From Pedobacter montanisoli (lineage in GTDB: Bacteria; Bacteroidota; Bacteroidia; Sphingobacteriales; Sphingobacteriaceae): a DNA stretch of 64,000 nucleotides. The stretch's first letter is position 1; every line of letters begins with the position of its first letter. This document shows positions 51,481 through 60,496 of this stretch, piece after piece. The notes beneath the pieces were generated by a model that saw only the letters and a program-made list of their open reading frames with translations, had not been told where the DNA came from and searched no databases. The stretch spans positions 1 to 64,000 of the forward strand of contig NZ_JALGBH010000002.1 of assembly GCF_022809115.1 (NCBI RefSeq), in the 5' to 3' direction. A program made the position numbers and the translations under genes.

Positions 51481-53480
51481 TGCGTAAACACATTGCATCT
51501 ATTATTCTTTTGCTGCTTATAATAAGCGCTGGTTATGTACAGGCACAGGATCTGAAAACTTCTGTGGGACGTAACAAAGAATTAGATTCTTTAAGGAAAC
51601 AGGAAGAAGCAGGAAAAGATACGGTTATTTTTAACTCAAAATATATCAGGTATACTACACTCAAATTAATGAGAGATAGTGTGCAAACCATACCTCTTGA
51701 TACCACATTGGCAGGGATCCAGAATTTTAGTCCTATTAAACAACCTCATATGCCCACTATAGGCACGGGAGTTTTGGGATTAGCAGCTGCACCCATGCTG
51801 TATGCGCCCTTAAAAAATATAGGTTTTGATGCAGGCTTTCATTCGCTTGATTTTTATAAACTCACACATGATGAGGTTAAATTTTATAGAGCAAGATCAC
51901 CCTTTACCAGCTTAAATTATACTGCCGCATCTGATAATGAGCAGACTCTAAAGATTATCCATTCGCAAAACATCAAACGTAACTGGAATTTTGGGGCTAA
52001 TTTCAACCGTATAGGTGCTAACGGATTTTATACCCACCAGCGTGGAGATGATCTGAATGCCGCAATCTTTACATGGTATCAATCACCTAATAAACGCTAT
52101 AACCTGATGGCCGATGTGATTTTTAATACGCTAAAAGCCCAGGAAAACGGGTCGGTGGTAAAAGGAGATATATTTGCGTATGAGGGCGATAACTTGGTAA
52201 GCAAAAAGGCTGAACCGGTAAAACTGAATACAGCTAAGCAGCTGTACAGGAATACCAGTATCATGATTAAGCAGGATTATTTTGTGGGCCGTATAGACAG
52301 TACGCAGACCCAGAATTCGCAAAATATATTGCCAACCAATAAAATATCTTATACGCTGATTTATAATACCAACTCGTATAACTTTAAAAAAGATGAAGAA
52401 GATGAGTTTAAGGTATTGCCTACCACAGCCAGAGATCTGGTATTTACCAACGATACTACATTTGTAAAGCAGTTACAAAATGAATTTGTGTATTCATTTT
52501 TTCTAAGATCTAAATCAAGTTCTTTCATCAAAAATGAATTAAAAATCGATGCAGGAATTAGGCATAATTACTATAGTTTTGGACAGTCTGTTTTGAAGAA
52601 AGATAAAACATCGTTTTTTGACGATAGAACAACTTTTCAAGACCTTACCTTATTGGGAGCTTTAGGTTATAGGTTTAGCAATAAGATCGATTTGAATTTA
52701 GATGTACAACAGATCTTTCAGGGTAAATATGCCGGAGATTTTCTGTATGAAGCAAAGTCTAATATAAATTTAGGTGATAAGGCAGGTAAGATTATTATGG
52801 ATGCTTATATTCAGAATAAATCGCCAGAGAGTATCTATACCTTTTACAACAGTAATTATTATAACTGGGATTTTAGAAGAGACCTGGACAGAACCAAAAC
52901 AGCTAGTTTTTCTTTCAGATACATAAATGCATTGCTGGGGCTTGATACAAAAGCTTCTTATTATCTCATTTCAAATTATACTTATTTCACGCAAACTGCA
53001 CCTAATGTAATTAGTCCGACACAAGAGAGCGGAAACATCAGCTTATTGCAGATCAATTTAGGTAAAAGCACAAGTTTAGGAAGTTTTCATTTTGATGTTT
53101 ATGGCGTGTACCAGAAAACAGATTATGCTAATATTTTAAGAACGCCTGAGTTTTATGCTTTTGCAAGTATCTATAAAGACCAAACCTTTTTTAAAACCCT
53201 AAAAACACAAATTGGTTTCGATGTAAGATATAACTCAACCTATGTAGCCAAATCTTACGCTCCGGCAGTTGCACAGTTTTATAACGGCGATAATGTGGTA
53301 TTTGGATCAAAACCCGTAGCAGATGTATGGATCAAAGCAGGTTTGAGAAGAGCTAACCTTTTTGCAAAGTATGAATATGTAAACCAAGGCGTATTTAGCA
53401 AAGGATATTATACAGTTAACCAATACCCAATGCCTGATAGGTTATTTAAAGTAGGGGTAAGCTGGAATTTTTACGACTAA
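51480..53480 (+). CDS. Putative porin of the Bacteroidota porin_10 type
   Basis: A 666-aa outer-membrane protein with a signal peptide (about 1-22, YVQAQ). The early region contains PLDTTLAGIQNFSP and a conserved GFDAGFHSLDFYKL, and the later part is a run of amphipathic strands with many aromatic residues (YRFSNKIDLNLDVQQIF) and a final strand LFKVGVSWNFYD. This fits the family annotated as putative porin in Bacteroidota. It is the third gene of the lpxK-PNP operon. A role in nucleoside uptake would suit the neighbour but is only a guess. Confidence 0.83.
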   Translation: MRKHIASIILLLLIISAGYVQAQDLKTSVGRNKELDSLRKQEEAGKDTVIFNSKYIRYTTLKLMRDSVQTIPLDTTLAGIQNFSPIKQPHMPTIGTGVLGLAAAPMLYAPLKNIGFDAGFHSLDFYKLTHDEVKFYRARSPFTSLNYTAASDNEQTLKIIHSQNIKRNWNFGANFNRIGANGFYTHQRGDDLNAAIFTWYQSPNKRYNLMADVIFNTLKAQENGSVVKGDIFAYEGDNLVSKKAEPVKLNTAKQLYRNTSIMIKQDYFVGRIDSTQTQNSQNILPTNKISYTLIYNTNSYNFKKDEEDEFKVLPTTARDLVFTNDTTFVKQLQNEFVYSFFLRSKSSSFIKNELKIDAGIRHNYYSFGQSVLKKDKTSFFDDRTTFQDLTLLGALGYRFSNKIDLNLDVQQIFQGKYAGDFLYEAKSNINLGDKAGKIIMDAYIQNKSPESIYTFYNSNYYNWDFRRDLDRTKTASFSFRYINALLGLDTKASYYLISNYTYFTQTAPNVISPTQESGNISLLQINLGKSTSLGSFHFDVYGVYQKTDYANILRTPEFYAFASIYKDQTFFKTLKTQIGFDVRYNSTYVAKSYAPAVAQFYNGDNVVFGSKPVADVWIKAGLRRANLFAKYEYVNQGVFSKGYYTVNQYPMPDRLFKVGVSWNFYD

Positions 53481-53481
53481 C

Positions 53482-53515
53482 AAAAAAAGCAGACCAGTTC
53501 GGTCTGCTTTTTTTA
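53482..53515 (+). terminator. Bidirectional terminator after the porin operon
   Basis: A hairpin AAGCAGACC...GGTCTGCTT with A-run and T-run flanks. It also faces the minus-strand gene ending at 53532. Confidence 0.88.
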
Positions 53516-53531
53516 TAGCTTTCAATAAAGC

Positions 53532-54215
53532 TTAAAATGAATAACCTACAGTAAAACCTAATACACGGTTACTTATTTTGTTATCACTTGATTTTTGGTC
53601 GCTTGGAATTAAGTTACTTAGACCTAAACCGTAATTAGCACCCAGTGAAAATCCCGAGGCAAGGCGGTAACCCAAACCAAAGTTAGCACCAAAATCCATG
53701 CTGCTCATATCGTCAGAGTTTTTACTGCCAAAATTCATGTCCCTGTCTCCAGAAATGGTTGAAGAAGACCCGGTTACGCTGTTTTTGTATTTCCCTGAGA
53801 TATTAAAAGCTGCATAAGGACCGGCACTAATCTGAAATGCACCTGCATCGCCGGTAGGAATGCGAAGTACGGCATTTACCGGAACCTCGATAGCCATTAC
53901 ATTTTGTTCTATTTTACCTGTGCCACCAAATATGTTGCCCTCTATTTTTCCGCCTTTATTCTGTAATGAAATACCTGGCTGGATAAAGAAGTTATTGGCT
54001 ACACCAAAATCACCATAAGCAGTAACGTTAAAGCCCACAATATTTTTTGAATACTGATCTAATTGGCCTGCGTCTTCTCCGCTATATTTTAAACTAGATA
54101 AATTTACCCCTGCTTTTACGCCAAAGCGGGCATCGTTTCCCGACATTTTAGTGGTTTGTGCAAAGGTCCCTATTGAGAGAAACGTAAATGCTGTTGCTAC
54201 AATTAAATTTTTCAT
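53532..54215 (-). CDS. Outer-membrane beta-barrel protein (PorT-like OMP_b-brl_2 family)
   Basis: A 227-aa protein with signal peptide MKNLIVATAFTFLSIGTFAQ and the OMP_b-brl_2 opening ARFGVKAGVNLSSLKYSG. Strands such as FFIQPGISLQNKGGKIEG, IEVPVNAVLRIP and GYRLASGFSLGANYGLGL match the gene at 8951-9601, so the two are paralogues. It ends in a strand VLGFTVGYSF. Ligand and role are unknown. It is monocistronic, with a convergent operon on the other strand. Confidence 0.83.
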   Translation of the reverse strand: MKNLIVATAFTFLSIGTFAQTTKMSGNDARFGVKAGVNLSSLKYSGEDAGQLDQYSKNIVGFNVTAYGDFGVANNFFIQPGISLQNKGGKIEGNIFGGTGKIEQNVMAIEVPVNAVLRIPTGDAGAFQISAGPYAAFNISGKYKNSVTGSSSTISGDRDMNFGSKNSDDMSSMDFGANFGLGYRLASGFSLGANYGLGLSNLIPSDQKSSDNKISNRVLGFTVGYSF

Positions 54216-54507
54216 AACTTTCTGTTTTGATGTCTAATTTTTTAAATATTAAAACAGTAAAGAAGTTCCAAAAGCTGTGCCAAAAACGAGATTTATTTGC
54301 GTGTTTTTGTTGTAAGGTATTGGTTTTCAGTGTGTTTTTTAAGGTTTTTAAGCGATGTGCTAATTTTCAGATATAGTGCTTAAAACAGGTCAGAATTTGA
54401 AAGAAGAGCTAAATTAATGTTGGATAAAACATAAGCACTTAATTTTTTCATTCATGTTATTTATATGTTTACACAGGACGAATGCTGTAACATAAATAGG
54501 AGTAATA
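54216..54507. other. AT-rich intergenic region
   Basis: A 292-base gap. The only structure I see is an 8-bp inverted repeat AGTGCTTA (54375-54382) / TAAGCACT (54432-54439) about 50 bases apart, too wide for a terminator. The promoter of the beta-barrel gene must lie at its left end but is not obvious. Confidence 0.4.
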
Positions 54508-55401
54508 TTAATCATTTAAGGTTAATATTTTTGCTTGAAATTGAAATTCTAAGTTTGGCATTTTTACCCATCCAGCATTGCCAAAATGAATTAATGAATA
54601 AAAATCTTTGTTAAATTTTTTAGGAAACGAACTGTATTTTAACGAGGGTAGCTTATTTAGCTGCCATCCATGGATTTTTAAAATATCGTTTGAATAGTAT
54701 TCTTGAGGAAGTGTTTCGAATACAATAAAAACCCCTTCATCGGGGATTTTTATCCCTAAATAAGAAATGTCGATGCTAAATGATTTTTCCGATTTTTTAT
54801 TACTTACAATAAACCCTTCCATTAATTGTTCAGATGGAAATTCGCTTTTATTGTTCTTTTTATATAAACTAATTTTGAAAGGAGCATTGATGCCATTAGC
54901 CTTATTACTCATATTGATAATAATCTCTTTTATGTAGCCCTCATTTTCATATTTAGGTAGGTATAAAGCATATTTCCTGTTGAATGCGGTTAGGTAATGA
55001 CTTATTGAAAAGCTATTTGGCCCATATTCCAGCGTTTTGCTCTTTTTCTTGTTCTCTATGATCTTGACTTCATTTAATGTTATTGCTGCCTCCTTAAGTA
55101 GTATAACTGATAGTAGCTCATTTAAATTTGTAACAATGATTTTCTTTGTTTCAAACCCTATGTGCCTGACATTGATCGTATCAGAAATTTTTAGTATTGC
55201 AAGAGGAATAGGAACAACACCGAGCTCATTTGAAGGGAAATAATTTTTTGAATTAATATCTATGGTTACTCCAGTAACAGGAAGATCAGAACCGTCAATC
55301 CTTACTTGTGGAGACCAAATACTGGACTGATTGCTTTGAGCAATACTTATCGAATAAATAAGTATAGAGGAAAGCACTGAAGCAAGTCTTTTTAACCACA
55401 T
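54508..55401 (-). CDS. Secreted protein with transthyretin-like (carboxypeptidase-regulatory) region, function unknown
   Basis: A 297-aa protein with a signal peptide (about 1-22, ISIAQ). Residues ~38-115 (GVTIDINSKNYFPSNELGVV, VRHIGFETKKIIV, ITLNEVKII) follow the carboxypeptidase-like regulatory pattern seen at the start of Bacteroidota TonB receptors, but no plug or barrel follows. The remaining ~180 residues (KYALYLPKYENEGYIKEI, IPDEGVFIVFETLPQEYY) look like a beta-sandwich. No partner gene is adjacent. It is slightly more AT-rich than its neighbours. I cannot assign a role. Confidence 0.7.
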   Translation of the reverse strand: MWLKRLASVLSSILIYSISIAQSNQSSIWSPQVRIDGSDLPVTGVTIDINSKNYFPSNELGVVPIPLAILKISDTINVRHIGFETKKIIVTNLNELLSVILLKEAAITLNEVKIIENKKKSKTLEYGPNSFSISHYLTAFNRKYALYLPKYENEGYIKEIIINMSNKANGINAPFKISLYKKNNKSEFPSEQLMEGFIVSNKKSEKSFSIDISYLGIKIPDEGVFIVFETLPQEYYSNDILKIHGWQLNKLPSLKYSSFPKKFNKDFYSLIHFGNAGWVKMPNLEFQFQAKILTLND

Positions 55402-55521
55402 TGGCTAATAATACTAATTTTTAAAAGAATATAAAGCTGTAAAGCATACAAAGAAAAGGTTTTTAAAGTGACGTGGTGCAAATGCTTTAACAAGAGAAAG
55501 TAATAACGCTTACCTTTAAAA

Positions 55522-55563
55522 AGGTATTCAAAAAATTAGACTATCTTCCTTTTTGAATACCTA
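55522..55563 (-). terminator. Terminator after the VOC-family gene
   Basis: A 12-bp stem GGTATTCAAAAA / TTTTTGAATACC lies just beyond the stop of the minus-strand gene, with a T-rich tail on the minus strand. Confidence 0.75.
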
Positions 55564-55575
55564 TCGAATCAGAAT

Positions 55576-56016
55576 TTATTTTTGAGGCATTTCATCGAAA
55601 TTTACCATCCAGCTTATGCCAAATTTATCAGTAAACATACCAAAATAAGCACCCCAGAAAGTATTTGCCATAGGCATGGTTATTTTACCTCCGGCAGATA
55701 AGCCATTAAATAATTTGTCGGCCTCTGCTTTACTTTCAGCATTAATAGAAACTGCAAAATTATTTCCAACTGTAAGGGTGCCAGACCATTCGCCTGCTGT
55801 ATCGCTGCCCATTAATACAGTTTCTTTACTGATGGGTAAACTCACGTGCATGATTTTGTCAGCATCAGCACCAGCCACTGGTGGCATATTTTCACTTGGT
55901 GGAATATCTTTGAATTTACCAATATGCGCAAATTCACCACCAAAAACAGATTTGTAGAAGTTAAATGCAGCCTCGCAAGTTCCTTCAAAAGTTAAATAAA
56001 CATTTACAGTAGCCAT
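55576..56016 (-). CDS. VOC family (PhnB-like) protein
   Basis: A 146-aa cytoplasmic protein of the glyoxalase/bleomycin-resistance (vicinal oxygen chelate) fold, PhnB-like subgroup. VNVYLTFEGTCEAAFNFYKSVFGGEF and the later KIMHVSLPI, LMGSD, GKITMPMANTFWGAYFGMF and DKFGISWMVNF segments are the usual landmarks. The latter marks the family by its FGDRFG/FTDKFGISW-type motif. Metal-dependent catalysis is not certain in this subgroup. It lies 84 bases after the larger secreted-protein gene on the same strand. Confidence 0.9.
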   Translation of the reverse strand: MATVNVYLTFEGTCEAAFNFYKSVFGGEFAHIGKFKDIPPSENMPPVAGADADKIMHVSLPISKETVLMGSDTAGEWSGTLTVGNNFAVSINAESKAEADKLFNGLSAGGKITMPMANTFWGAYFGMFTDKFGISWMVNFDEMPQK

Positions 56017-56100
56017 GTTTTTAAGATTTAATATTGTTTTGAATTTTTTAAGTTTAAATAGAAAAATTTAATCCAGATTGTTTAATAGCAGGATTTCTAA

Positions 56101-57363
56101 TCAGGTTTTTTGTGGTTTCTTTTTAGCTGCCGGAAAAAGCACATTGTTTAAAATGAGCCTATAGCCCGGAGAGTTTGGATGAAGGCTTAAATCTGTAGGA
56201 GGATCACCAACCTGGTGCTGGTAATCTTCGGGATCATGCCCGCCATAAAAAGTAAACTGGCCTTTGCCGGTTTCACCATGTAAATAACGTACTTCTTCAC
56301 CAGCCTTATTTTCGCCCATAACCGTAACACTTGGTTTTACCAGACGTTTTCTAAAAGCGGTGGTTTGTCCCATAAAACCTTTGATTACCCTTTCGTGATT
56401 TTGAGTAAGCATGGTAGGTACGAGATCCCATTTGGCAGAGAAATCAAATAAGGTAAAGAAATCGTTGGTTACATTAAAATTGCGGGTCTGGGTAACATCA
56501 ATATCTGCAAACTCGTAGTTATAAGGGTTCATATCCAATCTAAAATCTGTAAAGGCAAAGGTTTTACTAAAATCTAATTTACTTTGTGCCTGCGGGTCCA
56601 CACCATCACCATCAAACATGCGGTCTGCAATATCCACACCTTCTGCTGCAAGAGCAATATCAAAACTGTCTGTACCAGAGCACATGGCAAATAAAAAGCC
56701 TCCTCCGGCACAATATTCTTTAATGCGTTTGGCAACTGCCAGTTTCATTTCAGATACTTTTTTAAATCCGTTTCTCTTGGCAGCCTCTTCCTGATATTTC
56801 ACATCGTCCTGGTACCATTTTACATTTTGATAAGCAGCCCAGAACCTGCCGTATTGACCCGTAAAATCTTCATGGTGTAAATGCAACCAGTCGTATGCAA
56901 CCAATTTATCTTTTAAGATATCATCATCATAGATTACTTCGTAAGGTATTTCGGCGTAAGTGAGTACCAAGGTTACTGCATCATCCCAGGGTAATTTGCT
57001 TTTAGGAGAGTAAACAGCAATTTTTGGTGCTTTTTCAAGTTTCACCATTTCCATATTCACATCGGGCTTGTTAATTTCATTTAAGATGGAAGTTACCTTG
57101 CCATCTGCTAAAATTTCATAAGAAACTCCTCTTATTTTGCATTCATCTTCAACAGATTTGGCATATTTGATCAGAAAGCTTCCGCCACGATAGTTTAGTA
57201 GCCAGTCAACCTCTAATTGATTTTTAATGGTCCAATAAGCAATACCATAAGCTTTAAGGTGATTTTTCTGATCTTCATCCATATGGATAAGGATAGAAGA
57301 AGCCTTAGCTATTACAGCGGCGGTCATAAGAAACAGCCATAAACCTAATTTTTTAAAAACCAT
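56101..57363 (-). CDS. Secreted protein of the family often annotated 'asparagine synthetase B'
   Basis: A 420-aa protein with a signal peptide (about 1-20). The mature start ILIHMDEDQKNHLKAYGIAY, then VDWLLNYRGGSFLI, VTLVLTYAEIPYEVIYDDDIL, DWLHLHHEDFTGQYG, and GGGFLFAMCSGTDSFDIALA, is a conserved Bacteroidota family. It looks like a class I glutamine-amidotransferase-like fold, in which the Cys in FAMCSGTD could be the nucleophile. I see no features of real asparagine synthetase (no N-terminal Cys, no PP-loop). The true function is unknown. Confidence 0.75.
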   Translation of the reverse strand: MVFKKLGLWLFLMTAAVIAKASSILIHMDEDQKNHLKAYGIAYWTIKNQLEVDWLLNYRGGSFLIKYAKSVEDECKIRGVSYEILADGKVTSILNEINKPDVNMEMVKLEKAPKIAVYSPKSKLPWDDAVTLVLTYAEIPYEVIYDDDILKDKLVAYDWLHLHHEDFTGQYGRFWAAYQNVKWYQDDVKYQEEAAKRNGFKKVSEMKLAVAKRIKEYCAGGGFLFAMCSGTDSFDIALAAEGVDIADRMFDGDGVDPQAQSKLDFSKTFAFTDFRLDMNPYNYEFADIDVTQTRNFNVTNDFFTLFDFSAKWDLVPTMLTQNHERVIKGFMGQTTAFRKRLVKPSVTVMGENKAGEEVRYLHGETGKGQFTFYGGHDPEDYQHQVGDPPTDLSLHPNSPGYRLILNNVLFPAAKKKPQKT

Positions 57364-57489
57364 GATAAAGTATGAAGCTAAAAATAACGTAAAAAGGCCG
57401 TATTTAAAATTTATGTATGCTAAAAACGTTAAAAATTATTAAATGATATGATGATATTTTTATTTAATGGCATATATCAGGCAAATTGC

Positions 57490-57497
57490 TAAATTTG
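57490..57497 (+). promoter_or_regulatory. TAnnTTTG promoter element for the cyclophilin gene
   Basis: TAAATTTG, 18 bases before the ATG at 57516. Confidence 0.5.
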
Positions 57498-57515
57498 AAA
57501 CCTTAAAAAAAGATT

Positions 57516-57974
57516 ATGAGTAAAGCGATTATAAAAACTGAAAAAGGTAACATGACTGTGGAGTTTTACGAAAAAGATGCTCCCAATACAGTTGCCAATT
57601 TTAAAAAATTAGCTAAAGAAGGATTTTATGATGGAGTAACTTTCCATCGTGTAATTCCTAATTTTGTAATACAGGGCGGTTGTCCAAACTCTAAAGAAGG
57701 TGCTACAGGCATACCGGGTACAGGTGGTCCGGGTTATAAAATTGATTGTGAATTAACAGGTGATAACCAATATCACGATCGTGGGGTTTTATCTATGGCT
57801 CATGCCGGAAGAAATACCGGAGGTTCACAATTCTTTGTTTGCCATAGCAGGGATAATACAGCTCACTTAGACAGAAACCATACTTGCTTTGGTAAAGTGG
57901 TTGAAAATGTTGACCTTGTTGATGACATCCGTCAGGGCGATAGAATTTTAACAATTGAAGTAATTGAAGATTAA
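57516..57974 (+). CDS. Cyclophilin-type peptidyl-prolyl cis-trans isomerase
   Basis: Catalyses proline isomerisation during protein folding. At 152 aa with no signal peptide, it is cytoplasmic. Active-site residues are readable: Arg45 and Phe50 in [13 protein letters not shown] with Gln53, then [16 protein letters not shown] and the later [12 protein letters not shown]. It ends 12 bases before the DUF5606 gene, so the two are probably co-transcribed. Confidence 0.96.
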   Translation: MSKAIIKTEKGNMTVEFYEKDAPNTVANFKKLAKEGFYDGVTFHRVIPNFVIQGGCPNSKEGATGIPGTGGPGYKIDCELTGDNQYHDRGVLSMAHAGRNTGGSQFFVCHSRDNTAHLDRNHTCFGKVVENVDLVDDIRQGDRILTIEVIED

Positions 57975-57986
57975 TATCCAAATCAT

Positions 57987-58541
57987 ATGAATTTAAGAGG
58001 AATTGTAGCTGTTTCTGGCCGACCGGGATTATTTAAATTGATCGGTCAAAATAAAGCAGGGTATGTTTTAGAAGGTCTTGACGAGCAGAAATTAAAAATT
58101 GTTGCTAACCTTGCCAATACAAAATTAGCATCGTTAGAAGATATTACGGTTTACGGCGAAGAAGAAGAAATAAAGCTTTCTGATGTATTGGGAGCTATTT
58201 CAAAAACCAAAACAGCTGTGCCTGATGCAAAGGCTGATGGTACTACGCTTAGAAAGTTTTTCCTGGAAGTAGCACCTGGTCATGATCAAGAAAAGGTATA
58301 TGCTTCAGATATGAAGAAAATCTTAGCATGGTATAACCAGTTAAAAGACTTGCCTTTATTTACTGAGAAAGTGGAAGAAGCAACCGAAGCTTCAAAAACT
58401 GAAGAAAAATCAGAAATCAAAGCTAAGGGCGAAACTAAAGCTAAAGCACCAAAGGCAAAACCGACAAATGCCAAAGCACCAACAACTAAAGCTTCGGCAC
58501 CAGCTAAAAAAGCTAATATGACCAGCAAAAAAGGCGTTTAA
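57987..58541 (+). CDS. DUF5606 family protein
   Basis: A 184-aa cytoplasmic protein. The first ~125 residues start MNLRGIVAVSGRPGLFKLIG and contain IVANLANTKLASLEDITVY, LSDVLGAISKTK and LRKFFLEVAPGHDQEKVY, the conserved Bacteroidota DUF5606 domain. The last ~55 residues are a low-complexity Lys/Ala/Thr/Pro tail, probably disordered and perhaps nucleic-acid binding. Function is unknown. It sits behind the cyclophilin gene. Confidence 0.88.
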   Translation: MNLRGIVAVSGRPGLFKLIGQNKAGYVLEGLDEQKLKIVANLANTKLASLEDITVYGEEEEIKLSDVLGAISKTKTAVPDAKADGTTLRKFFLEVAPGHDQEKVYASDMKKILAWYNQLKDLPLFTEKVEEATEASKTEEKSEIKAKGETKAKAPKAKPTNAKAPTTKASAPAKKANMTSKKGV

Positions 58542-58565
58542 TACCCAATCATATTATAGAGCTTA

Positions 58566-58613
58566 AGGTATCTGGTAATGTTTAATATATTTCCGGATAC
58601 CTTTTTCTTTTTA
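58566..58613 (+). terminator. Terminator after the DUF5606 gene
   Basis: A stem GGTATCTGG / CCGGATACC with one G-U pair, followed by a T-run. Confidence 0.7.
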
Positions 58614-58624
58614 AGCATTTGCCT

Positions 58625-58632
58625 TAAATTTG
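58625..58632 (+). promoter_or_regulatory. TAnnTTTG promoter element for the ABC exporter
   Basis: TAAATTTG, 37 bases before the ATG at 58670. Confidence 0.45.
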
Positions 58633-58669
58633 AAACATATCCCGTTAAAATTTAATTCTTTCTTGCCTC

Positions 58670-60460
58670 ATGTCTAAAGTTACCGGAGATGCCTTTAATG
58701 TAAACTTATTACAGCGTGTATTCACGTATGTAAAACCTTATAAGCGCATTTTTGTATGGTCGGTAGCACTAACGCTAATTTTGGCGGCCTTAGCTCCTGT
58801 AAGACCATTTTTAGTAGGTTATACTTTAGATCAATATATTTTAAAGGCAGATTATAACGGTCTGATCAAAATGAGCATCCTTGCTCTGGTACTATTGCTA
58901 CTGCAAACTGTTTTTCAATATCTGCATACTTTACTTACCAATACTTTAGGCCAATCGGTTATAAGAGATTTGCGTATAAATGTATTTAACCATATTTCTA
59001 GGTTGCGGCTAAAATATTTCGATAGAACTCCTATTGGGCAGCTAATTACACGAACCGTTTCTGATCTGGAGACCATTGCCGATATTTTTTCGGAAGGATT
59101 GATTGCCATGATTGGCGATATGTTGCAGGTGATCGTAATTGTTGGGGTAATGATTTACATAGATTGGGAACTTACTTTAGTGGTACTGCTCCCTATGCCA
59201 CTTTTGATCATTGCTACCCGTATATTTCAGCGGGCCATAAAAAAGGCATTTCAAGAAGTAAGAGCAGAAGTTTCTAATCTCAATACCTTCTTACAGGAAC
59301 ATATCAGCGGTATTGCCATTATACAATATTTTGCCCGCGAAAAGCAGGAATATAAAAAATTTGAAGAAATCAATACCCGCTATCGCGATGCGAACATTCG
59401 CTCAAACTGGTATTATTCTATTTTCTTTCCGGTTGTAGAGCTTATCTCTGCCATGTCTTTAGGTCTGTTGATATGGTACGGTTCTAAAAATGTATTGCTA
59501 AAACCCTTAGATGTAGAGCCGGGTGTAATTACGGCTTTTATCATGTACATCAACATGCTGTTTAGGCCAATACGTGAGCTGGCAGATAAATTTAATACGC
59601 TGCAAATGGGTATGGTGGGTGCAGATCGTATATTTAGTGTATTAGACACTCAGGAAACAACCGCCAATGAAGGAACATTAAAACCGGTACATCTTAACGG
59701 ACATATTCAGTTTAATAATGTGTGGTTTAGCTATAACCAAGATACAGAAGTAGCAGAAGACGAATATGCTTTAAGAAATATCACCTTTGAGGTTAAAGCC
59801 GGACAAACCGTTGCTTTAGTGGGAGCAACAGGAGCAGGCAAATCTTCAACCATCAATATTCTGAACAGGTTTTATGAAATTCAAAAAGGTGCTGTTACCA
59901 TAGATGATGTTGATATCAAACAATATGAACTGGGTTATTTGAGAAGTAAAATAGCTACAGTGCTTCAGGATGTATTCTTATTCTCAGATACCATCTTTAA
60001 TAACATTACGTTAAATAATCCTGATATTTCTTTGGAAGAAGTGATACAGGCTGCAAAGAAAGTAGGTGCTCATGAATTTATAGAACGTTTGCCCGGAGCT
60101 TACCATTACAATGTGATGGAGCGTGGCGCTACGCTTTCTGCCGGACAGGCTCAATTGATTTCTTTTATCAGAGCACTGGTTTACAAACCAGCTATTTTGG
60201 TGTTAGATGAAGCCACTTCATCTGTAGATACAGAAACAGAACTGATGATACAGCACGCCATAGAAAATCTTATGCACGGACGTACATCTATTGTGATCGC
60301 ACACCGATTATCAACCATACAAAAAGCCGATCAGATTATTGTTTTAGATAAAGGAGAAATCAAGGAAAAGGGAACGCACCAAGAGCTTTTAAAATTAAAT
60401 GGTTATTATAAAAAGCTTTATGAATTGCAGTTTTCGTCTGTAGGCATTGCAAAAGATTAG
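58670..60460 (+). CDS. ABC transporter, fused permease and ATP-binding protein (exporter type)
   Basis: A 596-aa half-transporter of the MsbA/MdlB/LmrA kind. Six helices occupy about residues 20-320, including a long intracellular loop (QYFAREKQEYKKFEEINTRY). The ATPase domain (about 345-590) has Walker A VGATGAGKSST, signature LSAGQAQL, Walker B LVLDEATSSVD and H-loop IVIAHRLSTI. It functions as a homo- or heterodimer. Export of a lipid, peptide or drug is possible. No partner or substrate gene is adjacent. Confidence 0.95.
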   Translation: MSKVTGDAFNVNLLQRVFTYVKPYKRIFVWSVALTLILAALAPVRPFLVGYTLDQYILKADYNGLIKMSILALVLLLLQTVFQYLHTLLTNTLGQSVIRDLRINVFNHISRLRLKYFDRTPIGQLITRTVSDLETIADIFSEGLIAMIGDMLQVIVIVGVMIYIDWELTLVVLLPMPLLIIATRIFQRAIKKAFQEVRAEVSNLNTFLQEHISGIAIIQYFAREKQEYKKFEEINTRYRDANIRSNWYYSIFFPVVELISAMSLGLLIWYGSKNVLLKPLDVEPGVITAFIMYINMLFRPIRELADKFNTLQMGMVGADRIFSVLDTQETTANEGTLKPVHLNGHIQFNNVWFSYNQDTEVAEDEYALRNITFEVKAGQTVALVGATGAGKSSTINILNRFYEIQKGAVTIDDVDIKQYELGYLRSKIATVLQDVFLFSDTIFNNITLNNPDISLEEVIQAAKKVGAHEFIERLPGAYHYNVMERGATLSAGQAQLISFIRALVYKPAILVLDEATSSVDTETELMIQHAIENLMHGRTSIVIAHRLSTIQKADQIIVLDKGEIKEKGTHQELLKLNGYYKKLYELQFSSVGIAKD

Positions 60461-60478
60461 TATAAATAACTAAATTTG
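60447..60478 (+). promoter_or_regulatory. -33/-7 promoter of the sigma/FecR operon
   Basis: TTG (60447-60449), a 21-base spacer and TAAATTTG (60471-60478). It overlaps the end of the ABC exporter gene and ends 18 bases before the TTG start of the sigma gene. Confidence 0.55.
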
Positions 60479-60496
60479 GTTAAATACTAACTCTTT

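Noticed and set aside
54375..54440. An inverted repeat in the gap near 54.4 kb considered as a terminator
   Set aside because: The arms are about 50 bases apart and no T-run follows on either strand.
58670..60460. The LSAGQ signature of the ABC exporter as a degenerate ATPase site
   Set aside because: Small changes at this position are common in active ABC exporters, and the Walker A, Walker B and H-loop motifs are intact.
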